In this document: positions 1 through 5,633 of the stretch, in pieces
How the letters are laid out: each line of letters starts with the position of its first letter
Numbering within the stretch: the stretch's first letter is position 1
Made by a program: the position numbers and the translations under genes
Origin: Gammaproteobacteria bacterium RBG_16_37_9
GTDB lineage: Bacteria > Pseudomonadota > Gammaproteobacteria > UBA9339
DNA length: 6,505 nucleotides
Assembly: GCA_001801345.1 (NCBI GenBank)
Contig: MGXJ01000004.1
Coordinates: 6,666 to 13,170, forward strand
Direction of reading: 5' to 3'
Notes under the pieces: model-generated
Databases searched by the model: none
Seen by the model: only the letters and a program-made list of their open reading frames with translations
Told to the model about the DNA's origin: nothing

Positions 1-76
1 AGCTTGCGGCTACCACCAAATTTATATAATTTAGTAGATGGCCGTGTAGGTGTAATCCTCGATCTTAGGCGCATAT
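1..76. other. Unresolved flank, two competing open frames
   Basis: Two readings are open and neither is secure. On the plus strand, frame 1 is open from the window edge to a TGA at 103-105, and its residues (LPPNLYNLVDGRVGVILDLR) are well mixed and protein-like; it would be the C-terminal end of a gene convergent with thiY, with its last codons taken from the neighbouring repeat element. On the minus strand an ATG at 72-74 opens a frame running off the edge (MRLRSRITPTRPSTK...), which would be the next gene of the thi operon. I recognise neither product. The plus reading has the more natural composition; the minus reading has the better genomic position. Confidence 0.3.
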
Positions 77-329
77 TAGAGTTCTTTCAAAACCTAGTAT
101 TTTGACATAATACAAGGCGCACATGAAGCGAGCAAGCGGATCCCGTTTAGAAACATAACGGGACAAGGTTTACTTCTAAGTAAATAAGCATTACTCGCAA
201 CATCCTGTTGCTCGCCCTTGCGGGCCTGCCTTCGGCAGTTGCGAAATTTGACACATCCATGTCAAATTTGTGCGAGCGAATGTGCAACGCAGTAGTATGA
301 CAAAAGACGCGAGTTTTGAAAGAACTCTA
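77..329. mobile_element. MITE-like inverted-repeat element, about 253 bp
   Basis: The ends are perfect 17-bp inverted repeats: TAGAGTTCTTTCAAAAC at 77-93 and its reverse complement at 313-329. Similarity continues imperfectly inward (GTATTTTGACATAATAC against GTCTTTTGTCATACTAC, then GCACAT at 119-124 against ATGTGC at 280-285), so each terminal repeat spans about 48 bp. There is no transposase frame inside. The outermost TA on both sides could be a TA target duplication, as made by IS630/Tc1-mariner transposases; that is inference. The right end carries the TAG stop of thiY. It is most likely a non-autonomous palindromic element moved in trans; a structured RNA or a terminator for the thi operon are alternatives. 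Confidence 0.6.
141..269. repeat. Series of six adjacent hairpins inside the element
   Basis: Between the terminal repeats the DNA folds into consecutive stem-loops: 141-147/157-163 (TCCCGTT/AACGGGA), 169-175/178-184 (TTTACTT/AAGTAAA), 197-202/206-211 (GCAACA/TGTTGC), 214-217/222-225 (GCCC/GGGC), 226-230/234-238 (CTGCC/GGCAG) and 244-253/260-269 (AAATTTGACA/TGTCAAATTT, loop CATCCA). All arms are perfect. Such dense folding is typical of palindromic intergenic elements and would also be compatible with a folded transcript. No tRNA-like conserved loops are present. Confidence 0.6.
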
Positions 330-1235
330 TTTGATCATACCACTTTCCAACATAAACCTTGCAAATTTTTGATACCTTGCTTGATTTGATTTAGCAGGAT
401 CGTCAGCAAAATATGGCAAAGTTATAAACCAAACTTTTTTATTCAAAGCATTATTTAATTCTGGATGGTTGGTTGAAAATTTTTTCCAACTTTCATGCGG
501 ATGTTTTTTAAGATATGCCACTGCCTGCCGCAAAGCATAAGTGAATTTAGTTAAAATAGGATCATGAAGCTTATTTTTATGGGTAACTAATATTAATTCA
601 TCATATTTAGGGAAACCATATTCTTCAGGGTAAAAAACCTTTAAATCTTTTCCAGCAAGCTTGATCGCCACCGGCTCAAAATTACGCATACCACCAGTAA
701 AACCATCGATCTTACCTGTAAGTAAAGCTTGGGTAAGATTAAATTTTACATTAATCAATTCAACATCGCTCAAGCACAAATTAGCAGCCTTTAGCATAGT
801 AGAAAACATAATGCTATCAGTTGCTGGATCACTGTAACCAATGCGCTTTCCTTTTAAATCACTAATCGAATTAATCTTCCCATTTTTTAAAACAATAAAA
901 CAGTTTAGCGGAACATTAATTAAAGTAGCAAAACGCGCTAGCGGCAATTTTTGGGTCACATGACGCACTAGCGCTGGTTGATAAGTCACAGCAATATCTG
1001 CTTGATTAGCTATAACCATTTTTTCTCCACAACTTGCATCTGCAGGAGAAATAAATTTAACCTTAATTCCATGCATAGCAAAAAAACCTTCCTGTTCGGC
1101 CACAAAAAGCGGAGCATGGTTAGGATTAATAAACCAATCAAGCACCACAATCAGTTGTTTTTGCTCGGTGGCAAAAGCCGATAGATGAAATACAAAAAAT
1201 AAAAAAACTGATATTTTTCTAAGAGTTTTATTCAT
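327..1235 (-). CDS. ThiY-like HMP-pyrimidine-binding protein of an ABC importer
   Basis: Periplasmic substrate-binding protein of the NMT1/THI5-like family, expected to capture the thiamine precursor 4-amino-5-hydroxymethyl-2-methylpyrimidine or its formyl-aminomethyl relative and deliver it to ThiX. The 302-aa protein starts with a signal peptide (about residues 1-22: basic MNKTLRK, a Phe/Val-rich core, cleavage near AFA-T). The family signature LDWFINPNHAPLFVAEQEGFF-type segment follows at about 32-52, with Trp34, Asn39 and His40 in the usual ligand-pocket stretch, then PADAS (64-68) and ADIAVTYQP (79-87). Length is close to the family norm of roughly 300-330. The ATG overlaps the end of thiX by 8 bases (ATGAATAA), with TTGGA just upstream, so translation is likely coupled. 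The TAG stop lies in the terminal repeat of the adjacent element. Exact ligand is inferred from the family. Confidence 0.9.
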   Translation of the reverse strand: MNKTLRKISVFLFFVFHLSAFATEQKQLIVVLDWFINPNHAPLFVAEQEGFFAMHGIKVKFISPADASCGEKMVIANQADIAVTYQPALVRHVTQKLPLARFATLINVPLNCFIVLKNGKINSISDLKGKRIGYSDPATDSIMFSTMLKAANLCLSDVELINVKFNLTQALLTGKIDGFTGGMRNFEPVAIKLAGKDLKVFYPEEYGFPKYDELILVTHKNKLHDPILTKFTYALRQAVAYLKKHPHESWKKFSTNHPELNNALNKKVWFITLPYFADDPAKSNQARYQKFARFMLESGMIK

Positions 1236-1965
1236 AATTCCAAAACACCATTCGTTTCATCAGTAAATCAATCAAAAAATAAAAAGCCAAAGTCAAAATA
1301 ATTAAAACTAATAAAGCGGCAAACATTAAATCTATTTGCATTCGCGAATTAGCATTTAAAATTAAAAACCCAAGTCCGTGGCTTGCACCAACCCATTCGC
1401 CAATTACAGCACCTATCGGCGCAAACGTTGCCGCAACCCGAAGACCATTGCCAAGCGCTGGTAAAGCTGCGGGAATACGAATACGATACAATATTTGCCA
1501 TTTAGTCGCGTTCATCGTTTGGGCTAAATCTAAGTAACATTTAGGCGTCTGACGTAACCCATCATAAAATGAGCTGGTAATTGGAAAAAACAACATCAAA
1601 CATGTTGTGGCAATTTTTGATGCAATCCCATAACCAAACCAAATTACAAACAAAGGTGCAATTGCAAAAGTAGGCAATGCCTGACTAATTAGCAAGGCCG
1701 GTAAAAACCATAAGCGTATGGGACGAAAATATACGAGCATTAAAGCCCAAAATACTCCGAATAATAGACTTAAAACAAATCCAAGCAACGCTTCTATTAC
1801 AGTCGGTATGGATTGTTGAAAAATCAAGCCGGCATATTGTTGTAAACTTTTTAAAACTAAAATTGGTGAGGGCAAAATATATTCTGGCAGATTAAATACC
1901 ATAACAATAACCTGCCAGATTAAAATTAGCACTATCGCACTTATTATTCCTCGTAGTAGCATCAT
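1228..1965 (-). CDS. ThiX-like ABC transporter permease
   Basis: Inner-membrane channel subunit of the pyrimidine importer, BPD_transp_1 (SsuC/TauC-like) family. The 245-aa protein has about six hydrophobic segments: near 7-24, 57-79, 86-108, 115-133, 170-190 and 212-235. The cytoplasmic EAA-type loop that docks on the ATPase is visible at about 144-170 (YLDLAQTMNATKW, then RIRIPAALPAL), with the usual Gly replaced by Asn-Ala in the centre. An amphipathic N-terminal LPEYILPSP segment (26-34), common in this family, is present. The start is the first of two adjacent ATGs, preceded by ACAGGT about 9 bases upstream. It follows thiZ after 162 bases of repeat-filled DNA and overlaps thiY, so it belongs to the same operon. 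Assignment to pyrimidine rather than sulfonate rests on the ThiY partner. Confidence 0.88.
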   Translation of the reverse strand: MMLLRGIISAIVLILIWQVIVMVFNLPEYILPSPILVLKSLQQYAGLIFQQSIPTVIEALLGFVLSLLFGVFWALMLVYFRPIRLWFLPALLISQALPTFAIAPLFVIWFGYGIASKIATTCLMLFFPITSSFYDGLRQTPKCYLDLAQTMNATKWQILYRIRIPAALPALGNGLRVAATFAPIGAVIGEWVGASHGLGFLILNANSRMQIDLMFAALLVLIILTLAFYFLIDLLMKRMVFWNYE

Positions 1966-1995
1966 TTAAAATACCTGTAGATAAATAACTGGTCG

Positions 1996-2025
1996 AGATC
2001 CTCGGGTCAAGCCCGAGGATGACAA
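1996..2025. repeat. Palindromic intergenic repeat, left copy
   Basis: A 9-bp perfect stem, ATCCTCGGG (1998-2006) and CCCGAGGAT (2012-2020), around the loop TCAAG, followed by GACAA. It is the exact inverted copy, over 30 bases, of 2101-2130. This GTCATCCTCGGGCTTGACCCGAGGATC type of dispersed repeat is familiar from Rickettsiales and Legionellales genomes. It sits between thiZ and thiX and could fold in the operon transcript. Confidence 0.8.
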
Positions 2026-2034
2026 AAAGTGGAT

Positions 2035-2100
2035 TGTCATCCTCGCGCTTTTTTGCTGTCATACTCGCGCCCTTTTGTTGTCATCCTCGGGCTTTTTTGC
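2035..2100. repeat. Three tandem 22-bp half-palindrome units
   Basis: Units begin at 2035, 2057 and 2079, each opening TGTCAT(C/A)CTCG and ending in a T-run plus G. Each resembles the first half of the flanking palindrome, but the second half (GACCCGAGGATC) is replaced by TTTTT, so the units are not self-complementary. A fourth, complete unit begins at 2102, after one extra T. The array most likely arose by slippage or unequal exchange within the palindrome. Confidence 0.7.
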
Positions 2101-2130
2101 TTGTCATCCTCGGGCTTGACCCGAGGATCT
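2101..2130. repeat. Palindromic intergenic repeat, right copy
   Basis: ATCCTCGGG (2106-2114) pairs with CCCGAGGAT (2120-2128) around CTTGA. It is inverted relative to the copy at 1996-2025, so the whole 1996-2130 block can also fold as one long structure. Its last two bases (CT at 2129-2130) are the first part of the thiZ TAG stop read on the minus strand, placing the repeat edge directly at the end of the gene. Confidence 0.8.
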
Positions 2131-2890
2131 ACCAAACACAATCATCAGCCAGCATCTTCAATAGTCTTGCCTGCTCTTTGAGCAAATTTATATCCGTAGA
2201 ATCCCGTGGAATTGTTCCACATGGTTTAATTAAATTGCTTATTTTTGCTGGAGAGCCAGTTAAGATATAAATATAATCTCCCAGTCGCAAAGCCTCTAAA
2301 GGATCATGAGTAACGAGCAAAACAGTCCGATTTACTAATAATTCTGCTGCTAAATTTTGTAATTTAAATCTCGTTATAATATCTAAAGATGAGAATGGCT
2401 CGTCCATTAGAATCACTTGACGATCCTCAATTAAAGATCTTACCAAAACAACCCGCTGTCTCATGCCATAAGATAATTGACTCGGCTTCTTTCTGCTAAT
2501 ACCTACCAAACCAACTTTTTCAAGCAAAGCAATAACTCGCTGTTTCAATAGCTCGGTTATTTTTTCACTACGCAAATAAAAACCAAGCAGTATATTATCC
2601 AAAATATCTAACCACGGCAGCAACGAATCTTGCTGCGTCATACATGTAAGTCGACCATGTAATGGTTGACTATCTGAGGTAGCAATATCTCCTGAGCATT
2701 CTGTATCTCCGTTATATTTTAGACTGGCAATAAATCGTAAAATTGAGGTTTTGCCAACTCCGCTTGGACCGAGCAAACATGTCCATTTATTAGCTGGCAG
2801 ATAAAAATCAAATTGATTAAAAAGCTGAAGTTCGTGATAACGAATATTGAGATTAGATACTGTAATCGATGGCGCCTGATTGTGATTCAT
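2129..2890 (-). CDS. ThiZ-like ABC transporter ATP-binding protein
   Basis: Cytoplasmic ATPase that drives the pyrimidine importer. Residues below count from the longest open start, a TTG at 2926 (265 aa). Walker A GPSGVGKT is at 53-60, the Q-loop Gln at 98-99 (MTQQDSLLPW), the signature at 151-158, Walker B VILMDEP at 171-177, the D-loop SSLD at 179-182 and the switch His at 207 (VTHDP). The signature reads LSYGMRQR, where relatives have LSGGMRQR. I prefer the ATG at 2890 (MNHNQAPSITVSN), because related proteins begin only a few residues before this first strand; the ATG at 2902 and the TTG at 2926 remain possible and none has a strong Shine-Dalgarno. It is the first thi gene on the strand, separated from thiX by the repeat block, and its stop lies within that block. 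Confidence 0.88.
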   Translation of the reverse strand: MNHNQAPSITVSNLNIRYHELQLFNQFDFYLPANKWTCLLGPSGVGKTSILRFIASLKYNGDTECSGDIATSDSQPLHGRLTCMTQQDSLLPWLDILDNILLGFYLRSEKITELLKQRVIALLEKVGLVGISRKKPSQLSYGMRQRVVLVRSLIEDRQVILMDEPFSSLDIITRFKLQNLAAELLVNRTVLLVTHDPLEALRLGDYIYILTGSPAKISNLIKPCGTIPRDSTDINLLKEQARLLKMLADDCVW

Positions 2891-3014
2891 TCGAACAATC
2901 ATAGCATTAAAATCAACTGACACCAATGCAATAGAAAACCTGCGGAATCCTTTGATAAACCAAGCGCCTTATTTGCCTCTATATTTGTTAGCTGAATCCT
3001 AAAACCACGAGAAA

Positions 3015-3052
3015 TTAGCATTCACTAAAATAAAATTGCAGTGTGGTGCTAA
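3015..3052 (-). terminator. Possible weak terminator hairpin
   Basis: On the minus strand, TTAGCA (3052-3047) and TGCTAA (3020-3015) form a stem with an inner CACT/AGTG pairing (3043-3040 with 3026-3023), then TTTCT. It lies 18 bases beyond the stop of the secreted-protein gene and upstream of thiZ. The stem is AT-rich and the T-run short, so function is uncertain. The rest of 2891-3070 shows no convincing promoter and no TPP riboswitch. Confidence 0.25.
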
Positions 3053-3070
3053 CTTGTTTTTAGAGATTTT

Positions 3071-4351
3071 TTAGGTTGCAGCAGCTCCGCCAGCATCGGA
3101 ACAAAAAATAGTTCTATCTTCTTTTCCATAGAGCAATTCTAAAATATACCGAACTTGATAAAAACCAATGTGTTTGCGAATGGTGCCATAGATCTCGTGT
3201 TCATGACCATGTTGTACTTCATCAAATTCCCCACCATTTACTTCATAGATAATAGGATTAGCGTCTGCTTTCGTTTGCTCAATGAGATTTGCAAATTCAA
3301 ATGGTGTAAAACTTCTCTGATTAAAGCGTTCTATACCTTTCAGCGGTGAATCTTCTTCTTTGGCGAATTCCAAAAGTTCTGCATTAATTCCCTCGATCGT
3401 GCTTCCTTTTTCGGATAAAGTTCGTAGTTTGTCTATTAATTTAACTTTCTGCTGTTGTTTATCCTTACCCTTAAGTTTATCAGTGTGAATTATAGCAATA
3501 TTGGTCACTGGAAACGTGGTAGAGTTAAAAAGCTTGAAACAGCTACTATCTAAGTAGTTAACGCTAACTTCTCCTGAAGAAGGATTTAAAATGCCGCCGG
3601 CATCAATTAAATCAAAGCTAATACTTTTAGGTTCTCCACTGCGAATAGCTTTGATGTATTCATCAACACTATTATACACATTTAACTTGACCTCTACACC
3701 TTTATATTCTGCCCTAATAAGATCATTAAAATATCCGATTTTAATAGGTTGAGCGGGATAACCATGAATATCATTAATAATAATGTTTTTGTAGCCACCA
3801 ATGTTTATAAGTGCATCGACAAAAATGTATGCTGGCAGAAAATCTCCGCCCAAAAAGGTTGTATGGACAATTGGCATTTTTCTATCGGGGTATTTTTGGA
3901 CAATGTCATTGACCAGTCTGAGAGCAACAAATGCTAGATTTTTCAATGGGAGACAACATGCTTCAAGGCCATAATAACCATTATCCTTAAGGATCTCACT
4001 GCCATAACCATTATCTTTATATACCGATGCAAACTTTTTAATAAAGGCGCGTATTTGTCCCTCTTTACCAATAAGCGCCGGAAATAAAGTTTGTATATCT
4101 GCATCTGATAGATCTGAGGCTGTTTCAGCTGTAGCTGTAGCGGCAGCACCACCAGTAGCCGAACCTTCTGAATGTAAAAGAATTTCGTGCCGCACGAAAT
4201 TTTTAAATTTTTTGAGTTCTGGCGTCGCGGTGTCATTAAATTGCCATTCTTCAACCCCTGGCGCAGCAGTGGCTGGCATTACGTATATTGCACATAATAA
4301 AAACAGGCATCCAAAGCCAAGAGCGATCACATTTTTTTTAATTTTTAACAT
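3071..4351 (-). CDS. Secreted protein of unknown function, 426 aa
   Basis: I do not recognise this protein. The ATG at 4351 is chosen because AAAAAGG stands 7 bases before it and a signal peptide follows directly: MLKIKKN, a hydrophobic core at about 8-25, cleavage near PATA-A (29/30). A TTG at 4378 only adds nine polar residues. Next come a Gly/Ala/Thr linker (about 63-78, GSATGGAAATATAETA) and a near-tandem 10-residue repeat at 112-131 (KDNGYGSEIL, KDNGYYGLEA). Residues from about 130 to 260 alternate hydrophobic strands and helices (PIVHTTFLGGDFLPAYIF, then NIIINDIHG), suggesting an alpha/beta, possibly Rossmann-like, fold; that is inference. A His cluster HGHEHE stands near the C-terminus, and the last residues GGAAAT echo the linker. 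It could be an exported host-interaction protein, but nothing proves this. Nucleotide composition is a little less AT-rich than its neighbours. Confidence 0.85.
   Translation of the reverse strand: MLKIKKNVIALGFGCLFLLCAIYVMPATAAPGVEEWQFNDTATPELKKFKNFVRHEILLHSEGSATGGAAATATAETASDLSDADIQTLFPALIGKEGQIRAFIKKFASVYKDNGYGSEILKDNGYYGLEACCLPLKNLAFVALRLVNDIVQKYPDRKMPIVHTTFLGGDFLPAYIFVDALINIGGYKNIIINDIHGYPAQPIKIGYFNDLIRAEYKGVEVKLNVYNSVDEYIKAIRSGEPKSISFDLIDAGGILNPSSGEVSVNYLDSSCFKLFNSTTFPVTNIAIIHTDKLKGKDKQQQKVKLIDKLRTLSEKGSTIEGINAELLEFAKEEDSPLKGIERFNQRSFTPFEFANLIEQTKADANPIIYEVNGGEFDEVQHGHEHEIYGTIRKHIGFYQVRYILELLYGKEDRTIFCSDAGGAAAT
3974..4015. repeat. 30-bp in-frame tandem duplication within the secreted-protein gene
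   Basis: ATAACCATTATC occurs at 3974-3985 and again at 4004-4015, exactly 30 bases apart, matching two consecutive 10-residue blocks that both begin KDNGY. The flanks have diverged, so the duplication is not recent. Confidence 0.55.
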
Positions 4352-4358
4352 AAAGTAG

Positions 4359-4364
4359 CCTTTT
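4359..4364 (-). promoter_or_regulatory. Ribosome binding site that fixes the 4351 start
   Basis: Read on the minus strand, AAAAAGG is followed by the 7-base spacer CTACTTT and then ATG. This is the clearest Shine-Dalgarno in the window and favours ATG 4351 over the upstream TTG at 4378. Confidence 0.65.
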
Positions 4365-4454
4365 TTGGTTAATATCAATTAAAATTTAGCGCCTAAACAT
4401 TTTCTGTTACTTCTAATATAGCGCAAACCAAAAATATTACATTAAGGGAATCTT

Positions 4455-4540
4455 AAGGCCTTGTAGCAGCACTCAACTGGGTAATCATATAGCCCACGAG
4501 AAGCCCCTTATAATCACATCATGTGCGTGTCACACAAGGC
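4455..4540. other. Dyad-rich intergenic segment, possible structured RNA or operator
   Basis: The 195-base gap between mpg and the secreted-protein gene holds several symmetric motifs: an outer pair GCCTTGT (4458-4464) with ACAAGGC (4534-4540), an inner pair TGGG (4478-4481) with CCCA (4493-4496), and two compact dyads CACATCATGTG (4515-4525) and GTGTCACAC (4527-4535). Direct TTAAGG motifs occur at 4442-4447 and 4453-4458. No known RNA family is recognised. The segment lies upstream of the secreted-protein gene, so it may hold that gene's control region, but I find no clear -35/-10 pair. Confidence 0.3.
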
Positions 4541-4573
4541 TTTTAGTATATTTTTTCTATGTATTAGTCTAGG

Positions 4574-5206
4574 CTAGAACTTAAGTGTTTTATTAAAGTT
4601 AGCAAAGGTAGTAACAAATCTGTAGGGCAGATGTTCATCTCTACCTTTGGTTATACCCAATCTTTTTGTTTGTATAATATCTATGGGTTTGTATCCACAA
4701 GAATAAATATAAAATCTATTTAGATTAAACTGTTTTTTATCCCACTTTGTCACCTTCAAATTCAAAGATCTGCATAATAACGCTTGACCACAACATAGTT
4801 TTTCTAATGGCCGCGGATTAGTAGAATTTTTTTGAGGGTTTAGAGACTGCATAAATTGCAGCATTTTTTGGGTATTTTTTCCATGTAAAAATGGAAAAGC
4901 AGATTTTATTAAAACAGCATTACCATCGCCTTGGCAGCTAATATTTAATGAATCCCCGCCCCGCGAGTAATACATATATATAGTCCCTGGCGGCATAAAC
5001 AGCGCTTTTCTTTTATGGGTGTAACCTAAATAGGAATGACTTGCTTTATCATTAATATAATAGGCTTCAGTTTCAATAATTATTGCTTTGAGCCAAACAT
5101 TCTTGTATTTAACAGATAATATTTTACCCAAAAGATCTTTTGCAACAATCTGTGGATCACGAGCAAAAAATGAACGTGGTAGCATAAAATTTGTATCTTT
5201 ACCCAT
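4574..5206 (-). CDS. mpg: Alkyladenine (3-methyladenine) DNA glycosylase
   Basis: Base-excision repair enzyme of the AAG/MPG family, which removes alkylated purines such as 3-methyladenine from DNA in the cytoplasm. The 210-aa protein is of normal length for bacterial members. It shows the entry motif RDPQIVAKDLLGK (16-28), the catalytic block IIETEAY (43-49) with Glu47 as the presumed general base and Tyr49 as the base-stacking residue, His57 in DKASHS, PPGTIYMYY (72-80), and GGDSLNISCQGDGNAVLIKS (83 onward). The usual YGM(H/Y) stretch is replaced by SRGGDS, a variant I associate with Legionella-type gammaproteobacteria. The start at 5206 keeps all motifs; a GAG about 10 bases upstream is a weak ribosome site, and Met8 is an alternative. 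It ends in TAG, with the dyad-rich gap beyond. No partner repair gene is visible. Confidence 0.92.
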   Translation of the reverse strand: MGKDTNFMLPRSFFARDPQIVAKDLLGKILSVKYKNVWLKAIIIETEAYYINDKASHSYLGYTHKRKALFMPPGTIYMYYSRGGDSLNISCQGDGNAVLIKSAFPFLHGKNTQKMLQFMQSLNPQKNSTNPRPLEKLCCGQALLCRSLNLKVTKWDKKQFNLNRFYIYSCGYKPIDIIQTKRLGITKGRDEHLPYRFVTTFANFNKTLKF

Positions 5207-5216
5207 TCATATAATC

Positions 5217-5333
5217 TCATCGAATAGAATAATTACTTAGCGCTCGTTGTTTCAGAAGGTCTAATAGGATTTTGCCAAAATTTAATGTTTCAAAAAAATA
5301 ATTATTTTCTAGAATCCTGTCATAAATTATTAC
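5217..5333 (-). pseudogene. 3' remnant of a second DUF234-type ATPase
   Basis: The frame translates VIIYDRILENNYFFETLNFG and then KILLD..., which aligns with the last residues of the intact neighbour (DGVLESNYFSEVLDFGKIL). By eye the DNA at 5270-5322 matches 5648-5700 at 41 of 53 positions without gaps, and all 12 differences are transitions. The frame is bounded upstream by a TAA at 5334-5336 and has no start codon, and it reads through to a TGA at 5217-5219. It is the tail of a tandem or recombined ATPase copy whose body has been lost. Everything between 5207 and 5341 is accounted for by this remnant plus short spacers. Confidence 0.7.
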
Positions 5334-5341
5334 TTAGGCAT

Positions 5342-5608
5342 CTATCTAAGGCTTGGATTCATAAACCAATCATCATTCGGTTCTTTGGAACCACTTTCAT
5401 TAGAGCCGTTTGGAGCTGAACTGCTGCTTGATTGTTCATTACTTGGTGATACTGTAGCCAACTCATACTCATCAGCATCACCAGAACTATTTTTGCTTGA
5501 ACTACTGCTGCTTGATGTAGGCATTGCTGACTTTGACATCGCATCATAAAATTCTTCCCAGTTTCCGTCGTTAGGCGGTTTACCTTCTAATTCCGCAAAG
5601 GTTTGAAA
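5342..5608 (-). pseudogene. Serine-rich frame, probably the 3' fragment of a larger gene
   Basis: An ATG at 5539 gives 65 residues, but the same frame is open and protein-like upstream to a TAA at 5609-5611 (FQTFAELEGKPPND, then GNWEEFYDAMSKS), with no ATG, GTG or TTG in that part. The gene has therefore probably lost its 5' end. The product is low complexity: two poly-serine tracts, acidic residues, and a C-terminus KEPNDDWFMNPSLR. The motif P-N-D followed by W occurs near both ends, hinting at an internal repeat. I do not recognise the family. It lies between the intact ATPase and the remnant of the second copy, so it marks a rearrangement. Translation from 5539 as a small protein cannot be excluded. 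Confidence 0.5.
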
Positions 5609-5633
5609 TTACAAAACTGGACAAAATTGTATT

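Noticed and set aside
77..329. tRNA or other known structural RNA gene
   Set aside because: Many hairpins are present, but no tRNA arm layout, conserved T-loop or CCA end was found.
978..1184. Plus-strand 68-aa frame
   Set aside because: Antisense shadow of the well-supported thiY gene.
2035..2130. CRISPR array
   Set aside because: The 22-bp units abut directly with no spacers and derive from the flanking palindrome.
2019..2270. Plus-strand 83-aa frame
   Set aside because: It starts in the palindromic repeats and runs antisense through the thiZ 3' end; no family features.
3155..3937. Two short plus-strand frames (3155-3349 and 3749-3937)
   Set aside because: Antisense to the secreted-protein gene, with no ribosome site or recognisable motif.
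3943..4254. Minus-strand 103-aa frame
   Set aside because: Another frame of the secreted-protein gene; basic, low-complexity composition typical of a shadow.
5359..5547. Overlapping 62-aa frame within the serine-rich region
   Set aside because: It is the +1 reading of the serine codons, giving Gln/Val-rich shadow sequence; the serine frame is open further upstream.
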